Positions 1 to 11,400 of a DNA stretch of 33,488 nt are shown here, piece by piece. Origin of the DNA: Reclinomonas americana ATCC 50394 (taxonomy: Eukaryota > Jakobida > Jakobea > Jakobida); NCBI GenBank assembly GCA_048213135.1, contig AFZH01020499.1:1-33488 (forward strand). The letters run 5' to 3'. The notes under the pieces were generated by a model. The model was not told the DNA's origin. It saw only the letters and a list, made by a program, of their open reading frames with translations, and did no database searches. A program made the translations under genes and the position numbers. Numbering within the stretch: position 1 is the stretch's first letter; every line of letters begins with the position of its first letter.

Positions 1-192
1 GATAGAGTGGTTGCCGGCTGTGCCGACGTTCAGGCACCACACATGCTCGCCACTGGCCAGTGACCACATCCACACTGTTCCATCGTGATCCGCACCGACA
101 ATGTGCTTGCCATCAGCGGAGGCAACGACATTAAGCAGTGCTCCCTCGGGCCCGCGCAAGGTCTTGCGCAAGATAAGCGGAACAGATGTCAT
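1..192 (-). CDS. WD40-repeat protein, 5' part only (cut by window edge)
   Basis: The reading frame starts at the ATG on the minus strand at 192 and runs off the left edge without a stop, giving 64 residues. It begins MTSVPLILRKTLRG and is followed by one WD40-like blade (VVASADGKHIVGADHDGTV, then WMWSLASGEHVW). The start matches the paralogue at 334-1419, which begins MTSIPLLLSS, and this fixes the initiation codon. It is the third member of a tandem minus-strand array. WD40 blades form beta-propellers that act as protein-binding platforms; no partner or cellular location can be read here. No intron is visible. The remaining blades and any C-terminal tail lie outside the window. Confidence 0.75.
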   Translation of the reverse strand, partial: MTSVPLILRKTLRGPEGALLNVVASADGKHIVGADHDGTVWMWSLASGEHVWCLNVGTAGNHSI

Positions 193-333
193 GGGTTGGA
201 GGTGAAGAGTGTGTGTGCGTGTGTCACGACGGAGATACGTAGAAGAAGGGGGGGACAGGACTGTCCTCGGTGATCCGTCGTTGCCTTTGCTCTTTATTAA
301 CACGACGTCCCTCCGGTGAGTACTGGTAGTGGC
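193..333. other. Short intergenic spacer between tandem WD40 genes
   Basis: About 140 bp separate the start of the leftmost WD40 gene from the stop of the next. The spacer must hold the promoter of the left gene and the 3' end of the right one. I see a GT-rich stretch near 205-225 and no convincing TATA box. Confidence 0.4.
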
Positions 334-1419
334 TCACCAGGGATCCTCTTCGCAGCGAAACAGCACGACTTCGGCATCTTCGACAATGAAGCAGCGCAAT
401 ACCAACTCGACCAGACAACGCCGCGACTCTCCCCGCGCATGCTGCATCTCCTGCACAGCTTGCAGCGCCAGTCGAGCATCGCGGAGCTCCCACCGGATGA
501 GTCCACTCGGCGTGGACCAGGCACGCACGGTGTTGTCTTCACCGCCACTGACGATGTGCTGCCCGTCGGCGGTGACGGCCACACAGTTCACCCAGCCAGT
601 GTGACCCTCCAGCAGCTGCACTCGTCGTGGGCCGCTCGCCAGCGTCCACACGCGCACCGTCTTATCCCAACTTCCGCTCACTACGTACCGTCCGCACGGC
701 GTAAAGGCCACCGACGACACCGCATCGGTGTGCATGACCAGCCGTCGTAGCTTCTGGCCAGTGACCGCAGACCACACACCTACGGTGGTATCCAAGCTGC
801 CACTGGCGACCAGCTCGCCATCCCGCGTGACGGCCACCGACAACACCCAGTCCGTGTGCCCCTCCAACTTTAACAACTCTGCACCACTTGCCACACACCA
901 GATGCGCACCGTGCGATCTGCGCTGCCGCTCACCAGTCGCTGTCCGTCGACCGTGAACGCGACACACGACACAACATCCGTGTGGCCCTCAAAGCACCGA
1001 CTGTCGCTGCTGTCGTCGTCTGCGGTCAACGAGCACATACGCACAACATGCTCGTCACACCGCACAACGTGCTGACTGTCGCGAGTGGCGGCAAGAGCAA
1101 ACGTGGAGCCGACAGAGTCCTTCAAGCGACGCACTTGCTCGCCACTCGCCAGTGACCACACGCGCACCGACAAGTCACCGCACACAGCCACCAGCAGCTG
1201 AGCATCGGGGGTCACGCACATGCACATTACCCTGCTGATGTGGTCTCCCAGCAGCTGCACTGGTGCCTGTGACTCCTCACTTGCTGCTGACCACGGCAAC
1301 TGCTGCTCGTTGCTGGCACTCACAATGCGCTCCCCACCCGGAGTGATGACAGCGATGGACGACACGGGTCCAGAGACACGACGAACAGTGCTGCTGAGGA
1401 GCAAAGGAATGGATGTCAT
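334..1419 (-). CDS. WD40-repeat (seven-blade) protein, tandem paralogue
   Basis: This is an intronless gene of 361 residues. The frame is open from 1482, but I chose the ATG at 1419 because MTSIPLLLSS aligns with the start of the neighbouring paralogue (MTSVPLILRK). It carries seven WD40 units. The first three are degenerate (for example VRMCSLTADDDSSDSRCFEG). The last four are canonical, with blade cores such as VSGSADRTVRIW and VSGSWDKTVRVW preceded by LEGHT. Seven units fit one closed propeller. After the propeller comes a tail of about 45 residues containing AVQEMQH and RCFIVEDAEVVLFRCEEDPW. The 1489-2625 gene has a very similar tail, which I do not recognise from a known domain. Function is inferred only as a scaffold or binding protein; no catalytic domain is fused to it. 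Confidence 0.85.
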   Translation of the reverse strand: MTSIPLLLSSTVRRVSGPVSSIAVITPGGERIVSASNEQQLPWSAASEESQAPVQLLGDHISRVMCMCVTPDAQLLVAVCGDLSVRVWSLASGEQVRRLKDSVGSTFALAATRDSQHVVRCDEHVVRMCSLTADDDSSDSRCFEGHTDVVSCVAFTVDGQRLVSGSADRTVRIWCVASGAELLKLEGHTDWVLSVAVTRDGELVASGSLDTTVGVWSAVTGQKLRRLVMHTDAVSSVAFTPCGRYVVSGSWDKTVRVWTLASGPRRVQLLEGHTGWVNCVAVTADGQHIVSGGEDNTVRAWSTPSGLIRWELRDARLALQAVQEMQHARGESRRCLVELVLRCFIVEDAEVVLFRCEEDPW

Positions 1420-1488
1420 GCGCGGTCGAGGATATAGAGAAGGATGCAATGGGGACAACTGACGAAGGACGACTCTTTTCACTCTCTC

Positions 1489-2625
1489 TCACCAACGATC
1501 CGCGGCACACCGATGCAGACACACCTCTGCCTCCTCCACTATGAAGCAGCGTAACACCACCTCCGCCAAGCAGCGCGAAACGTCCCGACCCGCCACTTCC
1601 GCTTCATGCTGCATCTCCTGCACGGCCAGTGTGGCCTGCCGGGCGCAGTCGAGCTCCCATCGCGCGAGGCCACATGGAGTGGACCAGACACGCACCACGG
1701 TCTCCCAACTGCACGCGCTCACAATGTGCTGGCAGTCGGGCGAGACGGCGACCGACGCCAGCTGTCGAGCCTGAGCATCGACTGCCTCCACCTCGTCGCC
1801 ACTTGCCAGAGACCACACTCGCATGAGCGTGTCGCGGCCTCCACTGACAATGTGCCGGCCATCTGGGGTGACAGCCACACAGAGCACCTCGCGAGCGTCG
1901 CCGTCGAGCTGCAGCACTTGCAGACCGGTGGCCAGCGACCACACTCGAATTGTTCCGTCCTTGCCACCACTAACGAGATGCTGCACGTCGGGAGTGACCG
2001 CGATCGAGTGCACCCAGCCCACGTGTCCGCGCAGCTGCAGCAACTCCTCTCCACTGGCCAGCGCCCACACACTGATGGTGGCATCGGCACTGCCGCTCAC
2101 CACAAAGAGGCCATCGGGCGTGACGGCGACCGCATACACCAGTGCCGTGTGTCCCTCCAGTCGTCGCTCCTGCGTGCCACTGGCCAGAGACCACACGCGC
2201 ACAGTCTTATCCCAGCTGCCACTCACAGCGCGCTGACCGTCGGGAGTGACGGCCACCGAGGTCACCTCGCCCGTGTGGCCCTCGAGTTGCAGAACCTCGT
2301 CTCCGCTCACCACAAACCACACTCGCACCGTCCTGTCTGCGCTTCCGCTCACCACGTATTGACTGTCGGGTGTCACTGCCAGTGACGACACGCCCATGGT
2401 GTGTCCCTCCAGGCGGCACACCTCGTGGCCACTTGCCAGCGACCAGACGCGCACAGTTCTGTCTGCGCTCGCGCTCACTGCGTGCTGTCCGTCTGGAGTG
2501 ACGGCGACAGCGTGAAGAAAGGCGGTGTGGCCACGCAGGCGTTTGCAGAGGAGGGAGGAGGTGATGACATTGCTTGTGCTCTCGGACTTGCAAGAAAATG
2601 ACAGCTTGGAGATATCGAACACCAT
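1489..2625 (-). CDS. WD40-repeat (seven-blade) protein, tandem paralogue
   Basis: This is an intronless gene of 378 residues. Its stop lies 69 bp upstream of the start codon of the next array member. After an N-terminus of about 30 residues (MVFDISKLSF, then ITSSLLCKRLRG, which aligns with the MTS-VPLILRKTLRG start of the first paralogue) come seven well-formed WD40 blades. Several cores are near identical: VSASADRTVRVW, VSGSADRTVRVW, VSGSWDKTVRVW. Most blades end in SLASG and open with LEGHT. The tail shares RCLAEVVLRCFIVEEAEVCL with the paralogue at 334-1419. The uniform blades suggest recent repeat amplification or gene conversion. The 21-residue N-terminal extension relative to the paralogues could be real, or a downstream start could be used; no in-frame ATG is seen at the aligned position. 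The partner is unknown. Confidence 0.87.
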   Translation of the reverse strand: MVFDISKLSFSCKSESTSNVITSSLLCKRLRGHTAFLHAVAVTPDGQHAVSASADRTVRVWSLASGHEVCRLEGHTMGVSSLAVTPDSQYVVSGSADRTVRVWFVVSGDEVLQLEGHTGEVTSVAVTPDGQRAVSGSWDKTVRVWSLASGTQERRLEGHTALVYAVAVTPDGLFVVSGSADATISVWALASGEELLQLRGHVGWVHSIAVTPDVQHLVSGGKDGTIRVWSLATGLQVLQLDGDAREVLCVAVTPDGRHIVSGGRDTLMRVWSLASGDEVEAVDAQARQLASVAVSPDCQHIVSACSWETVVRVWSTPCGLARWELDCARQATLAVQEMQHEAEVAGRDVSRCLAEVVLRCFIVEEAEVCLHRCAADRW

Positions 2626-3134
2626 TGTCGGAAATCAAAGACTGGACAACAACGCGACAACTTTACCCGCTTCTGTCGGTTGCACAACTGCACGAATGCA
2701 CGTGGGAGAGATCGCGGAGAGATCAACTGGAGGCGACTTCGAATTCGAACACAATGCAGACGTCGACGTCGCGGTCGATATCGGAGGTCAATGCACGCAA
2801 GTCGAGTCCACAGAAGCGAGGAACGTTGGAGGGGCGACAAGTATGCATCCTTCTCTGCAATACAAGTCATGTGCTGGCCGGGTGCGGATCAGAAAGCGCA
2901 GCGAATGATTGCGACGTTGCATATATATGCATTTGACACCTTGCACTCTGTGTGTAAGAGCGTACTCGTCGAGCACAAGTGCTGTTAACTACATGTATGT
3001 CAGACCTCTGCACCACTCGGCATGCAGGCAAGATGCACTTGGACCTTCGCATGTATGCAAACTTGTCCTGCTCGTTTCTCTCGATTGCTTCTTCCCCTTG
3101 TTCACTGTGCGCCTTCCTCGTGGCATTATAAGAG
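2626..3134. promoter_or_regulatory. Divergent intergenic promoter region (WD40 gene / NSRP1)
   Basis: These 509 bp lie between two divergent start codons (2625 minus, 3135 plus). A palindrome GCATATATATGC with flanking A/T at 2919-2932 is the best TATA-like candidate. A run of overlapping palindromes with the core gacgtcgacgtcgcg lies at 2759-2773. The same 15-mer recurs at 28812-28826 in another divergent intergenic region. I see no convincing coding exon here. Confidence 0.45.
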
Positions 3135-3253
3135 ATGTCTGGTCGCAACGTGCAGGAGGGTCGCGCAGGTGTGCAATATGGTCTGATCCTCTTCAACAAG
3201 GGCGGGAAGAGTGGTCCTTCGGCGAGTGCGCCTCCAAAGAAGCCGAGCGCGAG

Positions 3254-3297
<44 letters not shown>

Positions 3298-5361
3298 AGA
3301 GAGGGAGGAATGCATGTGCGATTCAATGCATGCAAGTCAGTCACATATTCTCTCTCTCTCTCACACACTCACTCTGTGTATGTTCACTCAGACCTTAGTG
3401 GAGGCTGCACCCCTTGCATTCTCACCCCTTTTCTCTCTCAGACAATCCTCTCTCCCTCTCTCTGTCTGTCTGTTTGTCTGTCTCAGACACTCACTCGCTT
3501 CCTTCGTCCGTGCACCCTCTGTACCTCGCTTGTATTCTCACTCCCTTTTCTCACTCTCACTCTCTCACTCACAACCACTCTTTCATTGTATGTTGATGCA
3601 GGTACAAGTGGGAGGAGCTGCACATTTTAGTTCTCACCTCCATACTTTCTCAGGCACTCACTTCCTTCATCCGTCAGTGGTGCTGCACCTTCCATGCCTC
3701 GCTGGCATTCTCACCTGCTCTCTCCCTCGCTCTTCTCCTCTCTCAATCCACTCTATTCTGTCTCTCTCTCCCTCCTCTCCCTCTCCCACCCTTTCTCTCC
3801 CTTCTCCCTCTCCCACCCTTTCTCCCCCACTCTTCTCCACTCTCCCTCACTCTTCTCCTCGTTGACCCCTCGCAGTGGCGCCCTGAGCGTCGACTCAGTC
3901 TTTGGCAACCTCGGCGACGATGATGACGATGGCGGAGCCCCGGCAGCACCCACGGTCTCTCTCCCTCTCCCCCTCACTCGTTGCCTCTTTCTATTTCTCT
4001 CTCTCACACACGCACATCTCTCAGATCACCAAAGGCAAGGCCGCGGTGGCCAGTTCGCGCGCCACTCTCATGGCCGAGGCCTACCAGCGACAGCTCACCA
4101 AGAAGCAGCAGGATGACATGGCGGCGGCGTTGGCAGCCGACCCCACCGCCTTTGACTATGACTCGCACTTTGACGATATCCACAAGTTGCGAACACGCAC
4201 ATACACGCACGCCTTCTCCTCCTCCTCTCACCACTCTACAGGCAACGCGATCAGAACCGCCAAGAGGTGCTGGCGCGGGCGGCCGACAAGCGACCGAAAT
4301 ACATGGACCTGTTCATGAAGACGGCGGAGGAGCGGAAGCGTGAATTCGAGCGGCAGTACGAGAAGAAGAACCTGCGGGAGCGCCTAAAAGACGACCATCT
4401 GTTCGAGGACAAGGAGAAGTTCATCACCTCGGCGTACAAGCAGAAACTCAAGGAGGACAAGCTGTGGGAGATTGAGGAGGCGCGCCGCGAGGAGGAGAAC
4501 AAGAAGCTCGATGTGCGTTCAAAGACGGGTCTGGAAGACTTTTACCGCCACATGCTCAACACGGGTGGCGCCAGTCGCTCGTCGTCGGCTGTCGACGGCG
4601 AGGACGAGAAGATGATGGAGAAGGAGCGAAAGAGGCTGGCGCAGGAGGAAGTCATTTCGGCGCGAATTCGCGAGCAGTTTGAGCGCGACTGGGAGGCACG
4701 CGAACGGGCGGCTCGGCGAGGAGAGGGTGCGGGCGAGGAGGCGGCAGCTGCTGGAGAGAGTGCTGGCGACGGAGATGGAAATGATCGACCGCTCAGTATG
4801 CTGGAGAAAGCCAAACTGCAGCGCGAGCGTGTGGCTGCTGCATTGGCTGCATTGGCTGCTGCCGCTGCTGCTTCCTCTGCGGAGGGTGCCTCGGAATCAC
4901 CACCGCCTTCGTCATCGTCATTGACGACGCGTCGCCGGAGTGCTGAGCACACGACCCGGTCGGGAAGTGACGGCGATGGCCACGATGCAGAGCCGCCGCG
5001 GAAACGCGCCAGACACGGATCGCCGCCAGCCGCCGGCGCCACGGCAGCTGTGGATGCCACGACACCCACGTCGCCGACGGCGGTGGCAGCAACGTCTCCG
5101 GCGGCGGAAAGTGCTGCGCCGATGCTGGATCCCGTCGAGGAACTGCGTCTGCGACGGGAACGGGAGGCCAAGGAGGAGGCCGAGCGTTTGGCGCGACTGC
5201 GAGAGGAGTACAAGAAGCACGCGGTTGACGAGAGCGCCATTAGCAGCGCACGGCAGAGGGCACTGGAGCGCCGCCAGCAACGTCAACAGCAACAGCAGCA
5301 GCAGCAACAACACGCACAACATCACCACGGTCACCACCACCACCAGCATCACGCCACATGA
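3135..5361 (+). CDS. NSRP1: Nuclear speckle splicing regulatory protein 1 (NSRP1/CCDC55) homologue
   Basis: The model has four exons: 3135-3253, 3876-3954, 4025-4185 and 4242-5361, giving 492 residues. All junctions have GT/AG; introns 1 and 3 are phase 2 and intron 2 is phase 0. The N-terminal half carries the conserved features of the NSRP1/DUF2040 family: GVQYGLILFNK, then SVFGNLGDDDDD, then DPTAFDYDSHFDDIHK, KRPKYMDLFMKTAEERKRE, FEDKEKFITSAYKQKLKED and GLEDFYRHMLN. Family members are nuclear RS-related proteins that influence alternative splice-site choice. The C-terminal half is low complexity, first Ala/Ser/Pro-rich, then charged coiled-coil-like, and ends in a Gln run and a His-rich tail. 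Intron 1 (622 nt) is a long pyrimidine-rich microsatellite. The gene converges with the minus-strand cyclase, only 75 bp from its stop. The family call is strong; exact splice sites are inferred. Confidence 0.88.
3254..3875 (+). repeat. Microsatellite-filled intron 1 of the NSRP1 homologue
   Basis: The intron opens with a (GT)n then (GA)n run at about 3254-3299. It continues as CT/CTCT-rich sequence to the acceptor CAG ending at 3875. Long open frames across it code only for Ser/Leu/His-rich strings and are artefacts of the repeat. The transcript strand is pyrimidine-rich over most of its length. Confidence 0.75.
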
Positions 5362-5436
5362 GACTCAATGCACCACGGAACATGGTGTGGTGGTGTTCAC
5401 ATACGAATGTTTTTTTCACTGAATAGTTAATCTGCG

Positions 5437-8400
5437 CTATAGTTTTCGGATTAGTAGGTAGGCCTTGGTGAGGCCTTTGCCCTTTAGCATCACTTCCCTC
5501 TCCTCGAAGAGGTAGTGGTCGAATGCGATTTCGTAGCACCGCCGACTGACCTGCACGATGACACAAACGAAAAAAAAGTCGTCAATAATCTCTTTTCTTT
5601 GCATCGACGAGACACACAAACACACACCTGGATCCTCATCGGTTCGCTGCTGCTTTCCAGTCGCGAAGCCACGTTAACATTGTCGCCCCACAGGTCGTAC
5701 TGGAATCTCTTTTGCCCAATGACGCCGGCGGTGACGGAGCCCATGTTGATGCCGATGCGGATCTGAATGCCGTTCTGCCGTGCAATTTCCAAGAACGAGA
5801 GTGCACACTCAATCATGCTAAGCGTGGCCTTGGCTACAGCTCGCGGATCCGTGGCACCCAAGCCCGACACGGCCATGTAAGAGTCTGTGGCATTACTCAG
5901 GTAAGTGCCCGACACCTTTCTCGACTTCTGTGCTTCACCCCACTCATGCCTGGCACCTTTCTCTCCTTCTCTCCTTCTCCCGCTGCCCTCCCCCCCTTCT
6001 CCCCCCTCCTTCCCACTCACCACCAATAGTCTTGATCTTGGTGACGCCGTGCTTCTCTGCCGCCTCATCCATTTGCGTGAATAATCTGTCGAGCAGCTCC
6101 ACGAGTTCGATGGACGAGATGTTGGAGGCCATGGAGGTAAACGACACAATGTCGCTGAAGAGGATCGTCGCAAACTCGTGCGACTCGGCAATTGGCCGCT
6201 CGCCGTTCTGCAGGCGCACGGCGACATGCGGCGGCAGAATGTTGAGCAGCAGCTCGCTGCTCTTCTTCTTCTCCACCGCGAGCAGGCGTTTCTGGTTTTG
6301 CCGCAGAGTGACGTCGCGGAAGAAGCACGTGAAGACGCTGGTGTTGCCGATGGTACCAAAATTCAGCGAGACCTGTGCCACAAATATACAAAGTGTGAGC
6401 GTCAAAGGGAGGGGAAGTGAAAGAAACACAAGCAAGAGCTCTCTCACCTGCGCGGGGAACACGTCGGCAATGTGCATGCCGACCACCTCCGACGCCTGCA
6501 CCGATTCGCCATCGTGTTCGCTCGTGGAGCGGTTGGGTGAGGCGTGGCTGCCGCCGTTGGTATTCGGCTCACCGGGCACAGGCACGGGCACGGTAAGTGT
6601 GCTGGCTTTGCGATTCGCCTGATTGCCAGACTGGCGACTGCCGTGGGCGGTGACCGACGATCCGCGACGTGCCGGCGTCCCTTGTGCACCCGCGTGGCCG
6701 CCACCAATGACACCCGGAGTAGCCGGTGACAGTACTCGCGACGGAGTGCGACCGGCATGCAAGCGTGCGGGGCGAGTCGGCGATGCCACGTCCTCCCTGG
6801 TCGTACCACGGTCGGGAGAACCGTCGCTTGAAGACGACGAGCTGGCATCGAAATGCTGCTCAAGCACCTCTTGGGCCAGCGGCGCGCCCACATTCGGGGC
6901 GTAGCGAATGCACTTGTACTGCGCAGAGAGTTGAGGGTACGAATAAGAGGCAAAGAGGAAAAGCTAAAAAAGTGGATGGCATGAGAGAGCTCACCAGTCG
7001 CTCAAAGGTTCGTCCACCGGCCTGCTTGCCGGCAACGTGGCTCTGCACTTCGCGAAGGATCGACTCGAAACTGACTGGATCGAAAACAACCGACAGCTGC
7101 ACGCGCATCATACAGACAATGAGTGGGAGGTGGCGAGGCAGAAAAGGAGAGCAGAAAAGGACGAAACATTGCGGCCGACGACCAACGAGCTCTGCAAGCC
7201 AAACATTTGCTCGGCTGACTTGTTGACATTGATGATCACGCCGTTGCTGTCGAACTCCATGAAACCGTCGGCAGCCGTCTCGAGAATGCGATGCATGCGC
7301 ACTTCGCTCTCATCCACCACCTAGCAAACAAGTAGGTGTGAGTTGTGTGCTGTGGTGGAGCCGCCACTTCCTGTCACACCTTGTCGATTTCTCTCTCGTC
7401 AATCTTCTTGCCGTCGATGAGGAAGGATCGGATGGGGTTGACTTCGGCAATCACTGACGGCGGCAGCATCAGCAGCAGCTTGATGGTGCGCTTGTTCTGT
7501 TTCGATGCAGCAGTGAGTGACCATGTCTTCGGTGATGATCACACACGCACTCGCACAAACCTCGTCGTCCAGATGGCGGATGAACTGGCGCAGACCAAAG
7601 AGGTACAGCGAAGGGATGATGAAGAAGGACAGGCTGAAAATCACGTCCATGGCGGTCTGGTAAGCGTTGACTCGCGGCGAGTAGGCGCGACGCACAGCAC
7701 TCATCAGATTCGAGTACTTGGTCTGCAGCGCACCCGCAGCGATGGTCACTGCGAATCACCAAATCGTGTCAACTTGTGCGTTCCGTAGACGATGTTTGTC
7801 GCAAGCGACGCAACTGAGTACGGCAGTGTCGACCAGTTTGTCCGTCTGGTTGTTGTAGACGGCCGAGGCGGTGGAGCTGACTTGTCGCAAAATGACGTCG
7901 GTGGAGTAGCAGTCGACAGAGGTTACCAATTCGCACGAGGCCTGGAACACCGCCTGCACACCACCAACAAGAAAGAATGAGCTCTGACTGACTGCAGTGT
8001 GCTGCATGCGGGCACACATGCAGCGACACGCAACATCAGTCAACGCGGACTCCGCCACCAGTGCCGGAATGTTCTGGTCCGCGTCTCCATAGGCCGTGTC
8101 TTGCCATAACTCATCGAATTTTTGATACGCCGTGTATAAACTCGCTCTGCAGTGTGCGTTGCGCGCAGAGCGAGTGAGAAGAAATGTCTGCATGTGTGTG
8201 CTGGGAAGAGAAGATTCCGAGTCAGTACCTGGCCACGGTCAGTTCCGAGGGACTGGTGGTAAAGGCCACGCGCAGTGTCTGGTACGCCGTCCGCCACGCC
8301 GAGATGCCCACACTCTGTGCATTTTCCATAAGCACCCAGCAAGGGAAAAATACAGACGGACCACACAGCATGGCACGCACCGCCGCCGAGTAGATGCTGT

Positions 8401-11400
8401 TGATGGTGGGATCGTCTTGATTGGAGCTGGTAATCATGATGCTCGTCATGGCGAAAATGATGCTGGTGACCACAATAAGCACGATGGAGTAGGCGATAAT
8501 CAGCTTGGTCAGGCCCGAGTTGTTTGTCGACACGCTGCTAGCTGCTCGACCAGAGAGAGTCAATCACAAATACACTCCGTGTTCTGCTCGCTGAAGTAAA
8601 GTACGTACCAACACGTGCGCTTCCGAGACGACTGGCCGTATTGTCGTTGCCGTTCAGCATGCGCGAGCACTCGGCCAGCAAGTTGTTCAGATGGCGATAA
8701 ATGCGCGTGATGACGTACTTTGGAATGAGCTGGAAGAGCGACAATGTTCTGCACCGCAAAAAGGGTCTTGAGATTCGAGGAGACACTCACTGCCCCCAGT
8801 GCGCACAATGCTCACCGCTTTCGCTCGTTCACGGCCGACAAGAACGACGGAACGCTGAAAAGGCCGGCGAACAGGAGGATCGAGGCGCACGAGATTGCTG
8901 AGATGACAATCATGGCGCGGTGCGAGTATGACACGTTACTCCGCACCGCCTGCGTCACACGAAAAACAATGTCAGCACCCGGTATAAGAGAGCAATGTTG
9001 ATGTAACACTCAGCAACGCACCGCCAGACTGGCCACCACCACGCGACCAATGGCATCGGCAAACGCATCACCAATGTTGCCAAAGATGAAGCGATAGGCC
9101 TGCTGGCACACGGCGGCTGTCGGTGTCTTGGTGCACTGTGGTGGAAAACAGACACGAACATCAGCAATCGACATCACACAAACACACATCGAGTGCACTC
9201 AACTGTGGCGCTCGACAAGATGCCCAGTTGTGTGAGCATCTCGTGACTCGCATCCAGCAGCGGCAGGCTGGTGGTGCTTTCGCTCAGGCTGCCATTGGTG
9301 CCGACAATCAGCGTGCGATAGGTCGTCAGCGAAGTGGTCGCCTGGATGGTGATTGCCGACTGAGTGAACGTGGTGATTTGCTGCAGTAGCGATTGATACT
9401 GTGTCGCGAGGGTGAATCGGTGTCAGACATCTTCAGAGACGATAGCAGCAGACATGTGCCGAGCAAACCTGCGTGACCAATGTCGCTAAACCGCTGGCAA
9501 TGGTGGCATCGGTGGGTTTCGCAGCCGACAGTAGCAGTTGATTACCGAGCCGTTCCACTGTGACTGCGAAGTCTACCACCAACAGCAGACAGTCGGCGGG
9601 ATCCGCGCCCGTCTGCTTCGGCGACAGCATGTGCGACATGGAGTCCGACATTAGCATGCGCGACGTGACAAACATGACAATGATGATGGCAGCGGAGAGC
9701 AGCAACACCAGCCACTGTGTGCACCAAAGTGAGGACGAATGCAGTCGACCTTCTGTTCATCTGCGAAAGCACAACAACGCACCACTTGCATGCGCACACG
9801 CCACGCCACCGACGACTTCTTGTCATCCAAACGCCTCCGAATCTCGTGGTACTCCTGGTCGACGCCGCGGAATGTCACGCGAGTCATTTCCGTGGGAGCA
9901 CCGGCGTCGGATCCCGCACGGGTTCGTGCCTGCAGACGAGAGCAATCAGCGAGCTGCACACAACAAGGTCTTCGTATTGAACATACACACCATGGCGGGT
10001 GCCGCGCTCTGTACTGCCGCGCCCTCCAGGGCAGTACGGTCCAGCCGACGAGCAGGAGTAGGGCGTATGCGTGATGTCAAGGCCTCGTCGTAGTGTGACA
10101 TGTCGGGGGCGGCAAGCTGATTTGCCGCTTGCTCATGGACCATGAATGATGTCATTTCTGCGCGCGCGTGTGTGGTCAGTGAATGGTTCTTGGGTAGTTG
10201 ACGGGGGTGAGAGAAGTCGTCGGCAGAGTCACTAACCAATGTTTGTGCGCTGGTCCTGTTGCCTGTGGCTGCTCTGCGGCGTGCCATACACGGGAGGCGG
10301 AGTGAGTTGTCCACCAATGGCTCCGGCGCCATTCATGCCCGTGCTCGAGGGCGGGGCAATGGCAGGTGGACTATGCTCAACGACAAGTGAGTGACGATGT
10401 ACAAGGAAGAAGGCACAGCGCTTGCTAACGCACCCCGTCATCATGCGAGCCGTGTTGGGCGGCACTGGACTCGTGACACCGTTGCCGCCACCGCCGAGGC
10501 TATTCGGGAGGCTGCCGCCGGGATTGCCGGTAGTGGCCGCGAACCCGGATGCCGGCTGCTGGAATGCCGCCCACATGTCTTGTCCCATGGGTTGTTCCTC
10601 GAATTGGTCAGCGGCTTCGAGCAGGTCAGCGGCACGCAGTGGACTGTCGACGAATTAGTGAGTGAGCAAAAGGAAGGAAGGCGCGACTATGCACAGCACT
10701 CGTCATCACGAAACTCGTTATCAATGTCGTGGATCCAGCGAGCGTACGCGCGCAACAGGCTGGTGCTGTTGGGAAATTCGCGAAGCAGGCGCGCGTACAA
10801 CACAGCACCTTCCTCTTCGCCGCGAGCTGCACGCACAACGATGGAGTCTGTGAGAGGCGATATTCGAGCCAATACTGTTTCAACAATGACAACAAACCAA
10901 TGCTCCAGATGGTGGCCGCCGTGCTCGACAAGTCCGTGTCGGAGCGCATAAAGTTGTGCCAGAAATGACTCATGTGAGTCAACACATCCTGCCGCCGCAT
11001 CTCCAACTTGTGCAGTGCGCGCGTCAGGTGCTTGTTCTCTGCCCCAGGAGTGGTGCCTTGCACGTCGTCGACAATGAGCTGCATGATACGCAGCGTCATC
11101 ACCAAGTCCGGCATGTTGGCGTTCTTGCGCGACCGCAGCAACTGCAGTGGAGTAGGTAAGCTCGTTGGTATGAGGAAGGCGGTGGAGAGAATGAATCACA
11201 AACACAAACCTTGCACAACGTGGGAATAATCGCAAATGCCGATTGCTCGGGTGTGTTGAGCAGGTAGATGGCGTAGGCGAGACGCAAGGAGAGCGACTTG
11301 GGGAACTTTTTCTGTCCCGCCATGAACACCTCCTCGGCGAGTGACTTGTCCAAGGCCCCGAGTCGCACCGCTTGCTCCACCTCGTGAGGAGAGTCGCACG

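Noticed and set aside
2909-3865. Long plus-strand open frame over CT repeats
   Set aside because: It crosses the NSRP1 intron, encodes Ser/Leu/His strings from microsatellites and conflicts with the clear NSRP1 frame.
5437-6372. Guanylyl rather than adenylyl cyclase
   Set aside because: The specificity positions read Lys (IKTIGD) and Asp (YDLWGD), as in adenylyl cyclases. Guanylyl cyclases typically have Glu and Cys there.
8315-8380. Keeping the 66-nt segment as coding in the minus cyclase
   Set aside because: It is in frame without a stop, but it has a good GTGCGT donor and CAG acceptor and no counterpart in the paralogue, so I treat it as an intron; retention remains possible.
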